DNA from: Parietichytrium sp. I65-24A
Taxonomy: Eukaryota; Sar; Bigyra; Thraustochytrida; Thraustochytriidae
DNA length: 64,000 nucleotides
Assembly: GCA_012862575.1 (NCBI GenBank)
Contig: BLSF01000021.1
Coordinates: forward strand, 372,001-436,000
Reading direction: 5' to 3'
Notes under the pieces: model-generated
Databases searched by the model: none
Seen by the model: the letters and a program-made list of their open reading frames with translations, nothing else
Told to the model about the DNA's origin: nothing
Made by a program: the position numbers and the translations under genes
In this document: positions 51,823 to 60,727 of the stretch, one piece after another
Position numbering within the stretch: position 1 is the stretch's first letter
How the letters are laid out: every line of letters begins with the position of its first letter

Positions 51823-54800
51823 ATGTGGCACTGGAAGCACGAGGAACGAGAGAAGGTTCTCCTCCTGTGCGGCAGCCTCCTGTCCCTCTGCGCCACCTGC
51901 GTCGCCCTCGCGCTCGGCTCTTCTTCTCCTTCCTCCTCCTCCTCCTCTTCTTCTTCCTCCTCCCGCGCGTACGCCGGCGAGGACGGCGATGTGTCCGCGG
52001 CGCGTAGGTGCGGGGTGCCGGCGTCCGCGCGGCTTCCTGCCCTGGTGCGCGTGAAGCTTCGCTGGGAGGCGGTGGCGTACGTTGTGGTGTCCGCGCAGGC
52101 GTGCGCGCTGCTGGCGGAGGGTCCTCGCGCGGACCTCTGCGAGGACCGGTGGGGGCGCGCACTTGCGGGGCTCACGCAGGCGAGCATCCTCGCGCCGGAG
52201 CTGGTGTTCGCGGCCTTCTGCGCGCACATCCTGCGCACCCTCGCGGACCCCTTCGGCCGCCGCGACCGGTGGGACAGCTGGGACGCGGCGCGCGGACACC
52301 GCGGGGGGTGCGCGCGCTGGGCCGCGTGGGTCCGCGGGGGGCGCGAGGCGGGGACCGTGCTGGCGTGCGCGGGCGTGGCGGCGGCGTCCGGCGCGTACCT
52401 CGCCACGCGCGACGGCAGCGCGGACACCTGCGGCGGGGACTCCCAGTGCGCGGCGGGGACGGCCGCCGTGCCCGTGTGCTGGGTGCGCGGAGGCAGCGAC
52501 GCCGTGGGGGCGTCCGCGCTAGCTGCGGGGCTGCTGTACCTGCCGGTCCTCGGCGCGCACCTGGTGTCCGCGGGGACCAGCATGCACGCGAGCGCGGTGC
52601 TGGGAGGCCGCAGGCTGGCCGGCATCGACAGCAGGGCGCAGGTGAGGGTGCTCAGACAGCTGCAGGAGCTGGTGTTCGCGCACGGAGCTGCGTGGGGCGC
52701 GGCTATCGTGCTCTATGTGCTGGCGCTAGTGCTGGCCGAGGCGCCGCGCGAAACGCAGCATGCTAGTAGGCAAAGCGCCGCAGCGTTTAGTTTTGGTTTT
52801 GGTAACCAATTTGGTTTTGGTTTTGGTAACCAAAATGGTTTTGGTTTTGACGGTGGTAGTCTGGAGGAGGGTGCTGAGGGTGATGAGGACGCAGGGTTGC
52901 AGGAGAGCGGCGCGCTCGGGGCGGTGTTCGCCGCATTCACGTTCGTGCTCGGGGCGCGGGGACTTCATCTGGTGCCGTATATAGTGAGGACGTGGCGCGG
53001 AAATGGGTCGCAGAACGCCTCGCGGGAGCCCGATGATGACAGCGGGCCGGTGCAGCTGAGCAAGAGCCTCCAGCGGGATACCTTGCAGGTGCTTCTGCGT
53101 GGCGTTGTGCAGGTGATGGAGTGTGATCTGCAAGCTGCTGATCAGAGACGCATCTCCGTCACGGACCGACACGGAGATGGGGCCGCTCCGCCACTGGAGA
53201 TTATAGTTCCACCGTCGCCGAGCTCGGAATGCTCGCTCCCAGGATCGCAGGAGTCGGAGAGCTCGTCGCTTGCGGATACCGCGAGCGCGCCGCTGCTCCC
53301 GACGCCGTCAAGCACGGACAGTGGCCCAACCAGCACGCCCCGCTCCAACGGATCATCCGTGGCTGGGCTCGACCCTGCTCCGAGCTATTCCGTGCTCGAG
53401 AGCGCCGCAACGCTCGGTGACGGGAGTGAGGCGCGAATGGCCACCTTCACCGTCCCCAAGGTGGAGTTTCGGCGGTCCGAATTGTGGCTCGCGCTGTGGG
53501 TCATCTCCCCAATGCTGATCGCATGCACGATTTCTGTCATGCTATCCATCACGATGCGATACAATCTTTTCGTGACCTTGATTGCCGGGTTCGGCATTTT
53601 GCTTTCACTCGTGTCCGTGATGGTTGTCTGGTGGATCTCGTTGCGCCGCCTCCGCCGAATTCTTCGCGCTGTCGTCACCGAGTACGACGTGTCTGTCTTT
53701 GAAAGAATTAGGGGCCCGCAAATCACTAAACAGCTGATTCGATCGTTCAAAGATGCCGCACACCACGTGGAGCAATCCTCTTCCTCTAAGAGAGCAAAGG
53801 TAGAGTTCAAGGTGTCTCAGGGGCGTTCGGGATCTTTCCTCGTCATCACCGCGGATAAAAAGTGGATTGTGAAGACCATCAGCACAGAGGAGCGTAACGT
53901 CGTGCATCGCCTGGCCCCTGATTTGGCAGACTATTGGGGCCGCCAGCCGCAGAGCGCGCTGGGCCGTCTGTACGGACTGTTCTCCCTGCAATTCTTCGGC
54001 CGGACCTTCTCTCTCATCATAATGGAAAACATCCTCCCCACTCTCGTGGACGTCACCTTTGATCTCAAAGGCTCATGGATCGACCGAAACGCCTCGCAGC
54101 CCGTCGTCGGGAACGTGTACTACTGCAAACATTGCTCTTTGCCCTTCGAGCACGGGTCGCGGACGGGGCGAGGCTGCCGACTCCACCACTCTCACGAGCC
54201 CCGGCGGTTGTTGAAAGACAATGACTTTATGTCAAGCAAGATTCTGCTTCCGCGCCTTTTCGCTTCAGAATACAAAGCCCAGCTACGCAGAGACGCAGAT
54301 TTTCTCTGCCAGCACAACATCATGGACTACTCCCTGCTCCTTGGAATTCAAAATGGCATGACTCAGCAGAGTGACCCGCTTCGCGAACAGGACGCCACGA
54401 ACGACGCCCTCGTCAAAATATCCTGGAAGTTGCGCTCTGGGGAGGGGGTTCCGGCGATGCTCTTGAGGGGCCCAGCATCTTACCACATTGGTATCATTGA
54501 TTACTTGCAAAAGTATACGTGGCGAAAGAAGTTCGAGGGTTGCTTCAAAACGCACTGCTGCTGCAAGTCAGAAACTGACGAGAACGACTACGATGGGATC
54601 AGTGCTGTCAATCCCGTGCAGTATCGCGATCGCTTTGTGACCCGAGTTGTAGATCAAGTGATTGTCGAGCTCCGGGACTTGGTTCAAGTGCTAAAGAGGG
54701 ACGACATGGCCCCAATCGCCATTTTCGATGTTTCTCGCGTGCAATCCTTCCGCCAACTTCAGAATCTAGTCAGGGACGCTGCTGCAAACGCTTGCAACAT

Positions 54801-54933
54801 GATATTCGAGGTCGAATACGATGAAGCCGTGGATGGCTATGTTGGAAAGACACTCGACGAGCTCTCTTTTAACGACTTCATCAACAAATGCCACGAACAG
54901 GAACTGACGCATATCCTCGTTGATCTCGTGTGA
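51823..54933 (+). CDS. 7TM-linked phosphatidylinositol phosphate kinase (GPCR-PIPK)
   Basis: 1036 aa from ATG 51823. The N-terminal 385 residues contain about seven hydrophobic segments (first LLLCGSLLSLCATCVALALG, last near LGAVFAAFTFVLGARGLHLV), Ser-rich and Phe-Gly-Asn-Gln repeats and many Cys. A disordered linker follows. Two more TM segments lie at about 553-605 (WVISPMLIACTISVML, TLIAGFGILLSLVSVMVVWW). The PIP kinase domain occupies about 660-1030: GRSGSFLV, WIVKTI, DLKGS, MDYSLLLGI (from 834) and GIIDYLQKYTWRKKFEG. It should phosphorylate PI4P or PI5P to PI(4,5)P2. GPCR-PIPK fusions are known from oomycetes and Dictyostelium RpkA. Odd: the 7TM part is far GC-richer than the kinase part, and an extra TM pair sits between them. 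Confidence 0.85.
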   Translation: MWHWKHEEREKVLLLCGSLLSLCATCVALALGSSSPSSSSSSSSSSSRAYAGEDGDVSAARRCGVPASARLPALVRVKLRWEAVAYVVVSAQACALLAEGPRADLCEDRWGRALAGLTQASILAPELVFAAFCAHILRTLADPFGRRDRWDSWDAARGHRGGCARWAAWVRGGREAGTVLACAGVAAASGAYLATRDGSADTCGGDSQCAAGTAAVPVCWVRGGSDAVGASALAAGLLYLPVLGAHLVSAGTSMHASAVLGGRRLAGIDSRAQVRVLRQLQELVFAHGAAWGAAIVLYVLALVLAEAPRETQHASRQSAAAFSFGFGNQFGFGFGNQNGFGFDGGSLEEGAEGDEDAGLQESGALGAVFAAFTFVLGARGLHLVPYIVRTWRGNGSQNASREPDDDSGPVQLSKSLQRDTLQVLLRGVVQVMECDLQAADQRRISVTDRHGDGAAPPLEIIVPPSPSSECSLPGSQESESSSLADTASAPLLPTPSSTDSGPTSTPRSNGSSVAGLDPAPSYSVLESAATLGDGSEARMATFTVPKVEFRRSELWLALWVISPMLIACTISVMLSITMRYNLFVTLIAGFGILLSLVSVMVVWWISLRRLRRILRAVVTEYDVSVFERIRGPQITKQLIRSFKDAAHHVEQSSSSKRAKVEFKVSQGRSGSFLVITADKKWIVKTISTEERNVVHRLAPDLADYWGRQPQSALGRLYGLFSLQFFGRTFSLIIMENILPTLVDVTFDLKGSWIDRNASQPVVGNVYYCKHCSLPFEHGSRTGRGCRLHHSHEPRRLLKDNDFMSSKILLPRLFASEYKAQLRRDADFLCQHNIMDYSLLLGIQNGMTQQSDPLREQDATNDALVKISWKLRSGEGVPAMLLRGPASYHIGIIDYLQKYTWRKKFEGCFKTHCCCKSETDENDYDGISAVNPVQYRDRFVTRVVDQVIVELRDLVQVLKRDDMAPIAIFDVSRVQSFRQLQNLVRDAAANACNMIFEVEYDEAVDGYVGKTLDELSFNDFINKCHEQELTHILVDLV

Positions 54934-55231
54934 GTCTCACAGAAATCTCCGTACAAAGAAAAATTTGAACATGGGATGGGCTTTGATGGTGCTGTCGCTG
55001 GGCTCGACGGGAGAAACGTTGAAAAACAAACAAACAAACAAACAAATCGTGTGTGTTGGGCATGTGTATCTACAACGAAATACGAGCACATCGTCCGTAA
55101 AATATTTGTATACATTATGTTAAATGCTGTTCCGATACACAGCTTGCATGGCTTCAAACGTTACGGATGAAGCATGAAATCATTCGCCTTTCCAAATTTT
55201 CCCCTTGCGAAGAGGAGCTTCAGTGAGTGTC

Positions 55232-57802
55232 TCAAAATAAATCGTCTTCACTGTCGCTGCTCAAAAAGCCGTCCGCTGCCGGGTCAGCCTCCTTGTCTTC
55301 CTTGTGATTGTTGTGGCGGGGCAATTTGCTCCTTTGAACATGCTGGGACACAGCTGGGAATTGCAGCACATCGTTGGACCGCTGCTTTCGCTTCTGCCTC
55401 ACGGACACGCTGTTTGTTTGCGTGAACAGACCCAGCGCGGCGCCCTCGTCTTCGTCTGATTCGTCTTCAAACACACCCTCGTGTCGCTCATCAGCCGCCA
55501 CTGGAGGCGAACCGACAGCGTCTGCACCTTCGTCATCGGAATCCATGTGAATTGGACCTCCGCAACCTCCGTCGCTCTCTGAGCTGCTAGATGCCTCATC
55601 ATTAATGTTCTTTACCCCATTCTCGAATCCATTCCCGGCTGCCAGGTTTTTACCGGCTTCCTTCTGCGACATAGTCTGCTCTGGGAGGTAGCCAGCCTGC
55701 CGTTGATCCTCGGCGAGGGGAATCAAGCTAGACAAGCCGAGCTCCTCGAGTATTTGCTCGGTATGCTCCCACATTTCCTCGTCCGGGTCTTTGGGAAAGC
55801 CCTCCTTAGAGGTCGTGTCAGCAGTGTCCACAGAACACAATGAAAGCTCAATGATCTCGACGCTCACGATTGCGTCGACGATGATTACGTTTTCACGAGC
55901 CATCAACCTGGCGTGCGTCTTAGCAAGCCGAATCAGACTCTCGAGCAAGCGCAATGTTGTGCGCCCAGCTTCCGAGTCCACGCGACCCCTTTGCGCCTTA
56001 TAGTACGTAGTTAGTATTGTGGCCGCCTCAGCCGTCAAGTACGGATCAAACCGCTTGACGTATGCCAGATAGGCTTGAAAAGTCTCCAGATCCCATGTCT
56101 TCTTCTTGTCCAGACGCTGCACGGACTGTGAGCCGCCTTCGTGCTCTTGCGATAACTGATCGCCATTGTTTTGGCTTTGCGACGAGTCTGAAGGCATCGC
56201 CTCTGTTGCTAGCCCTGCTCGAGACCGTAGGATGAACTCAGACACAGTCCGGTCCCAGTCTTGATTTGGCTTGTCGAGCATTATCAGGACAATGTCAAAG
56301 CGAGACAAAAGGGGAGCAGCTATTCCCGTATTCGCAGAGAGAGTGCGATCTTTGTCAAATTGGCCTTTGGGGTTCGTCGCGGCGATGATTGTCGTGCGTG
56401 TCTTGAGTGTACACACTAGACCGGCCTTAGCTACAGAGAGCGTCTGCTGCTCCATGGCCTCGTGAATGGTGGCTCGATCATGCTGCCTGATGGAGCCAAA
56501 CTCGTCAATGCAACACACGCCGCGGTCGGCCAGGACGAGCGCGCCAGCTTCCAGCATGAATTCGTGGCCTTCTTTCACCGCCGAGCAGGTGAGTCCAGCA
56601 CTGGTGGTTCCCGTTCCAGTTGTGAGAACGGACCTCCCTGCAAGCCTTGCGGCAAAGCGCAAAAACTGACTCTTGCCTGTCCCAGGATCTCCGACCATGA
56701 GCATGTGAGGCTCGCCGCGAACCTTGGTTCCTTTGGCCTCAAATGTGGGGCATCCAGTCAAGGCCAACGTCACCGCCAGTTTGGGGACGAAGAGACCATA
56801 GAGCTGTGGGCAGACGCTGCCGATTATTATATTTCTCCCCTTTATCGGCTCCACTTGGTCCTTGCACCACCTCTTCCAAAAGTTTTCAAAGCTGGCTTCT
56901 ACTTCATCCGTAAGTAGGGCGCCCTGGCTCGCCGCGTTCACCGTCTGAACAGTGTTTGCTTCTATCACCGTTTCGAGGTTACATCTCTCGTCTACGTATG
57001 TCGCATTCCACCGGTGAATGGGCACGCCGGTAATCACCACATCGTCACCTGCCTTGCACTTGTCCACCAAGTCGTGCAACAGAAGGACGGTGATAGAGCG
57101 CGGGATGGAGCCCATGCCGAGCTTTTGCACCTGCTCCTGAATTTTCAGCTCTTGGTAGTCGTGGCAGACGTGTTTATCCTTGAGCTCCGTATACGATGAG
57201 CATTTGTTGCACGTGGGGCATTTTCCCGTCGGTTTTTCGACCATGTTGCCCATTTCGTACTTGCAGGCAAATACGCGGACCACGCCCGTGCACTTTTCGT
57301 TGTTGCACTCAAACACTCGAACAGCTTCCAGCACTCGAATAGCGCTCGAACGGGTTACAGTCCCGGAGAACTGCACAAACGCATTCACGTCCACCGACCG
57401 CAGCGAGCTAATATTCGGTTTGCGATTGGCTCCGGGCAGCCAATTCACACGAGCGTGCACATTCACCTTGCACGTGAGCGGATCCCCACGCTCCACGCGC
57501 CGCCTTCCCGCGGGGCTCCCCAGCACCGTCTCTTGCTGGTTGCACAGCGCCTTGGAGAACAGTCTCAGCATCACTTCCGGGAACCGCATGAGCATGTGCC
57601 CGAGCATAAAGTCGTCCTCCAGCAGGATCTTGCTGTCCACGTACACTCCAAAGTGCGCCTCCTCGTCATCGTGCAGCATGATATCCTCCACCTGCGACGC
57701 AAACACGCCCGAGCGGTCCTCTGCCACCAGCGCTTCGAACATCTGCAAATACTGCTCCTCCTCGCGCAGCTCCGCCAGCCCTTCCCGCCGCCCGTCCTCC
57801 AT
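55232..57802 (-). CDS. MCM9: MCM9-like replicative helicase paralogue
   Basis: 856 aa, single exon. N-terminal OB domain with a zinc finger (CNNEKC...CPTCNKC, about 165-200). The AAA+ domain has Walker A GDPGTGKS (about 375), the sensor segment GTTSAGLT, LEAGALVLADRGVCCIDEF (Walker B, about 430), HEAMEQQTLSVAKAGL and the arginine finger SRFD (about 499). The stretch around VLADRGVCCIDEF and KEGHEFMLEAGA matches MCM9, not MCM2-7 or MCM8. The C-terminal 200 residues are acidic and disordered, ending SDSEDDLF. MCM9 works with MCM8 in homologous recombination and mismatch repair. CGAGTAC occurs 170 bp before the ATG. Confidence 0.9.
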   Translation of the reverse strand: MEDGRREGLAELREEEQYLQMFEALVAEDRSGVFASQVEDIMLHDDEEAHFGVYVDSKILLEDDFMLGHMLMRFPEVMLRLFSKALCNQQETVLGSPAGRRRVERGDPLTCKVNVHARVNWLPGANRKPNISSLRSVDVNAFVQFSGTVTRSSAIRVLEAVRVFECNNEKCTGVVRVFACKYEMGNMVEKPTGKCPTCNKCSSYTELKDKHVCHDYQELKIQEQVQKLGMGSIPRSITVLLLHDLVDKCKAGDDVVITGVPIHRWNATYVDERCNLETVIEANTVQTVNAASQGALLTDEVEASFENFWKRWCKDQVEPIKGRNIIIGSVCPQLYGLFVPKLAVTLALTGCPTFEAKGTKVRGEPHMLMVGDPGTGKSQFLRFAARLAGRSVLTTGTGTTSAGLTCSAVKEGHEFMLEAGALVLADRGVCCIDEFGSIRQHDRATIHEAMEQQTLSVAKAGLVCTLKTRTTIIAATNPKGQFDKDRTLSANTGIAAPLLSRFDIVLIMLDKPNQDWDRTVSEFILRSRAGLATEAMPSDSSQSQNNGDQLSQEHEGGSQSVQRLDKKKTWDLETFQAYLAYVKRFDPYLTAEAATILTTYYKAQRGRVDSEAGRTTLRLLESLIRLAKTHARLMARENVIIVDAIVSVEIIELSLCSVDTADTTSKEGFPKDPDEEMWEHTEQILEELGLSSLIPLAEDQRQAGYLPEQTMSQKEAGKNLAAGNGFENGVKNINDEASSSSESDGGCGGPIHMDSDDEGADAVGSPPVAADERHEGVFEDESDEDEGAALGLFTQTNSVSVRQKRKQRSNDVLQFPAVSQHVQRSKLPRHNNHKEDKEADPAADGFLSSDSEDDLF

Positions 57803-57820
57803 CGCAACGCACCACTTGCC

Positions 57821-57853
57821 TGCTTCCTGCTTCCTGCTTCCTGCTTCCTGCTT
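57821..57853. repeat. Heptamer repeat (TGCTTCC)n
   Basis: Four to five copies of TGCTTCC starting about 20 bp upstream of the MCM9 ATG. It is a third 7-mer array placed just 5' of a gene, after 5073-5129 and 30022-30042. Confidence 0.9.
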
Positions 57854-57971
57854 CTTCTTTTCTCACTTGTCCTCCACCCACCAAAGTGCCAAAGTGGGAC
57901 AAAGCAAGAGAATTGGAACGCTGACGTGGGACACTGTGCTGGTTCCGTAAGCGCAGTACGCACAGTGTACC

Positions 57972-57978
57972 CGAGTAC
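57972..57978 (-). promoter_or_regulatory. GTACTCG upstream heptamer
   Basis: CGAGTAC on the plus strand, 170 bp upstream of the MCM9 ATG at 57802, in the same orientation relative to the gene as the other copies. Confidence 0.35.
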
Positions 57979-58568
57979 ACCAGACAGACGTCTGTCCCTC
58001 TCGGTTCCTCCCGAATGTTGGTAATGTTGCTGGTAGTCAATCTGAATTTGCTTTTTTTTGAAAATTGGGTTGGCTGGAATTACGATACCGCGGAAGAGTA
58101 GAGGAGGCTAGCTTGAGGGCACCGTGGAGGGGTTCCGCAAGATCTGGGGAACGCATTCTTTCTGTCGGAAATGTTGTTTTCGATGTTATTCGATGTTGAA
58201 CATTGTTCACAATTGTTCTGAACAAATGATGAGAATCGATGAGAATTGGATTGGTAGGATGAAAAATGATGGAAAACAGGAAACTTGATGAGATATTGAT
58301 GAGATCGATGAGATACTGATGTGTAGAAAGGGGTGATCGACGCATGCGGGAGTGACCGGCAAAGCCAGATTCTTCGGGTCGTGAAGGTCGACGGCGCGCT
58401 GGGGAAGGCAGGCGTGACATGTGCTGGACTGGTGAGTTGTTGGAGGGTTGAAAAAGTGAAGCGATGTGTTGCGTGAATGCAGAATCATGATTTTTGATGT
58501 AAGGTTCCGGGGAGAAATAGAAATCGTGCGTTTCTACATGTAAAAGGGTACATCAGGGATCTCCCGGT

Positions 58569-60143
58569 TTACTCTTCGTCCGCAGCTTTGGGTGGGAAAA
58601 ATACCGCGACTGTCCCGACCACGCAGAGGATGCTGTTGACGACTAGCATGGCAATGTTTCGTCTCCGGGTCCACAATGTCATTTCCTTGTCGAAGAGCTT
58701 GATGTAGCACATGATTGGGAAGATGCCGGAAACTACGAAAGAGCAAAAGGCGCCGACAAATGCGCAGATGGTTGCAAAGGAGGGAAGAAAGATTGCCAGG
58801 CTCATTGCTGTCAATGTAAGCACAGTGCGCAAGACGAGTGGCATCAGGGACTTGCAAACATCGCCGCATTTACTGTTGGTTTGCTCGCCTTCTATTCTGA
58901 GACTCGAGTCTTCACGAATGAAAAAGCCTTCCACGATGGTTGCGAGAGGATTGAGAGTCAAAGCAAACTTCGTGTATGGATTGATGATGATGAGAACCAT
59001 CCTGCGTTGGAGTCGCGAGTAGCACCAAAACATGGGCAAGTTAGTCCACCTTGAGCCGCACAAAAAAAAGCAAAGAAAGCGATAAACTTACGTCGCGTTC
59101 ACAACGAACGAGTCATGCCCCACACGGTGGATGTTGATGGTCAGCTCTTCATTGGTGTGGTTTGTAAACAAAAGGTAACCCAATAAGCCCATGAGCATGT
59201 ACAGAGCGGAACATATAACGTATACGATGTCAATCAAACTCGAGAATCTCTCCTTGGCGGAGAGCGAGTCGTAGATCGATGGAAATACTGCGTGGCCAGC
59301 GAAACCTACCATCTGCAGCCCAATTGCGTAAGGTAGGCTGGATGGAGTGCCAATTGCTGCAAAGTGCGAAAGGTCGAGCGAATAGAAGGACCCCCCGTCA
59401 ACTTGACCTTGCTCCACCGTAAATCCAACGTAGATCAGAGCAAAGAGAAGAAACGCGGAGCTGAAAATACCCACAATGCTGAGGCTGGAAAGAATGTGTA
59501 GCCTAGAGGTCCAACACGACGGGAGAATCGCAAGAGTACAAACAATGTAAACTTGATCTTTGGTGAGCGGTGCATCTCCGCCCTTGGCCAGGACAGCATA
59601 CAAGTTGTCTCCCATCAACGCTATGAACATACTCAACGCAGCGACGAGCTCGATACAAAAAATCCAAGTGATGAATGTCTTTCCATGTGATCCAAAGGCG
59701 AAAAAGCCCAGATCGCTATAAGTTCGAATACGCTTGTCCATCGACATACATTTACCAATCACTTTTCCAGTGTGGTTGGTTGTGGCGCAGATGTAGATGA
59801 GGAATGCTGACCCAAGCAGCCAGCCTGTCTGGCGGAACGCGTATGGAAGAGAGAGGATCCCAACTCCTGCAAGGACATTCACGGCGTTGAAAGTTGCCTG
59901 GCTGAAGGAGGTCGTGCCAGCCTCTTCTTCACTCACTTGTAGCCCGTCTTCATGGCTGCCTCCACTGAGGAGCCTCTCTGTCGCTGGGGTTGAGCTGCCT
60001 GACTCTCTGAACCGAGACAGGAACGCAGGGCTGTTGCTATTCAAAGGGCTCGCTAAAAAGTTCAACGCTGCACGCTCGCGTCCTGGACTGGCCGTCCAGT
60101 CCGTGTCACTGTCCTCGTGCGTCAATATTCTTCTTTGCGACAT
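58569..60143 (-). CDS. AAAP-family amino-acid transporter, Avt1-like (two exons)
   Basis: Exon 1 59092-60143 and exon 2 58569-59001, with a 90-nt GTAAGT...GCAG intron containing a CTAAC branch-like word; the join encodes VNAT-MVLIIINPY. Total 494 aa. The N-terminal 110 residues are cytosolic and Ser/Glu-rich. A transporter domain of about ten to eleven TM follows, opening FNAVNVLAGVGILSLPYAF, the AAAP signature, then YSDLGFFAFG and LPYAIGLQMVGFAGHAVFPSIY. The layout fits vacuolar Avt1 or plant AVT1 proteins, which move neutral amino acids across the vacuolar membrane with protons. The start at ATG 60143 follows an upstream run of non-ATG codons. Confidence 0.88.
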
Positions 60144-60727
60144 TGTCGATTCGGCGTTCCTACCGTCCGCAGCTTCTTCACCTGTCAAGTCGAGCAGAGC
60201 CTGATGCAATGCTAGGACAAACAAAGTTCTCTCAAAGCAGCGAGTGTCCCCCAAACCCTATCAATGTTAATTGATCTGCCCGCGCTTTCCGACTGTCTGA
60301 CTGCTCTGCAAGTTGCCATGGCACTCATGGCACAGCGTCCAATCGACAGTCTCAGCATTTCTGCTCCTCTGGTGGGCGGGGGGGGACTCGTACTGTTTCC
60401 GATGGTGCAGGCTACTGTTTCTGGAGTATGTCTCCCTCCTCCAAGATTGCACACGAACGACTACGTCTACTTTGACCGGAGACGAACGCTGCCATTCTTT
60501 CCTTCACCACAGAAGGCCAACTATCCCGCGATACTGAGTACCGCAAAATGAAGTCGAAACGAACGGGATCTGGGGAGACTGGGGAGTCTGGGGAGAGGGG
60601 AAAGAGAATCACTTTAGTTGTAGTAAGTTCAAACAGTGAAAGAATTAATTAAAGGTCTGTGTATTTCCAGTCTGGTAGTTACGAAACAATTCAAAAAAAA
60701 AAATCGAAGAACAATTCAATCACGAAA
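60144..60727. other. 5' flank of the transporter, 3' flank of the bZIP gene
   Basis: A TGAGTAC word, one base off the heptamer, lies at about 60535-60541. No gene seen. Confidence 0.45.

Larger units (their letters stand above)
57803..58568. other. 5' flank of MCM9, 3' flank of the amino-acid transporter
   Basis: Contains the TGCTTCC array at 57821-57853 and CGAGTAC at 57972-57978. No further gene seen. Confidence 0.5.

Noticed and set aside
51486-52625. 379-codon minus-strand open frame, Arg/Pro/Ala-rich
   Set aside because: Lies opposite the GC-rich 7TM part of the PIP kinase gene; high GC suppresses stop codons in all frames.
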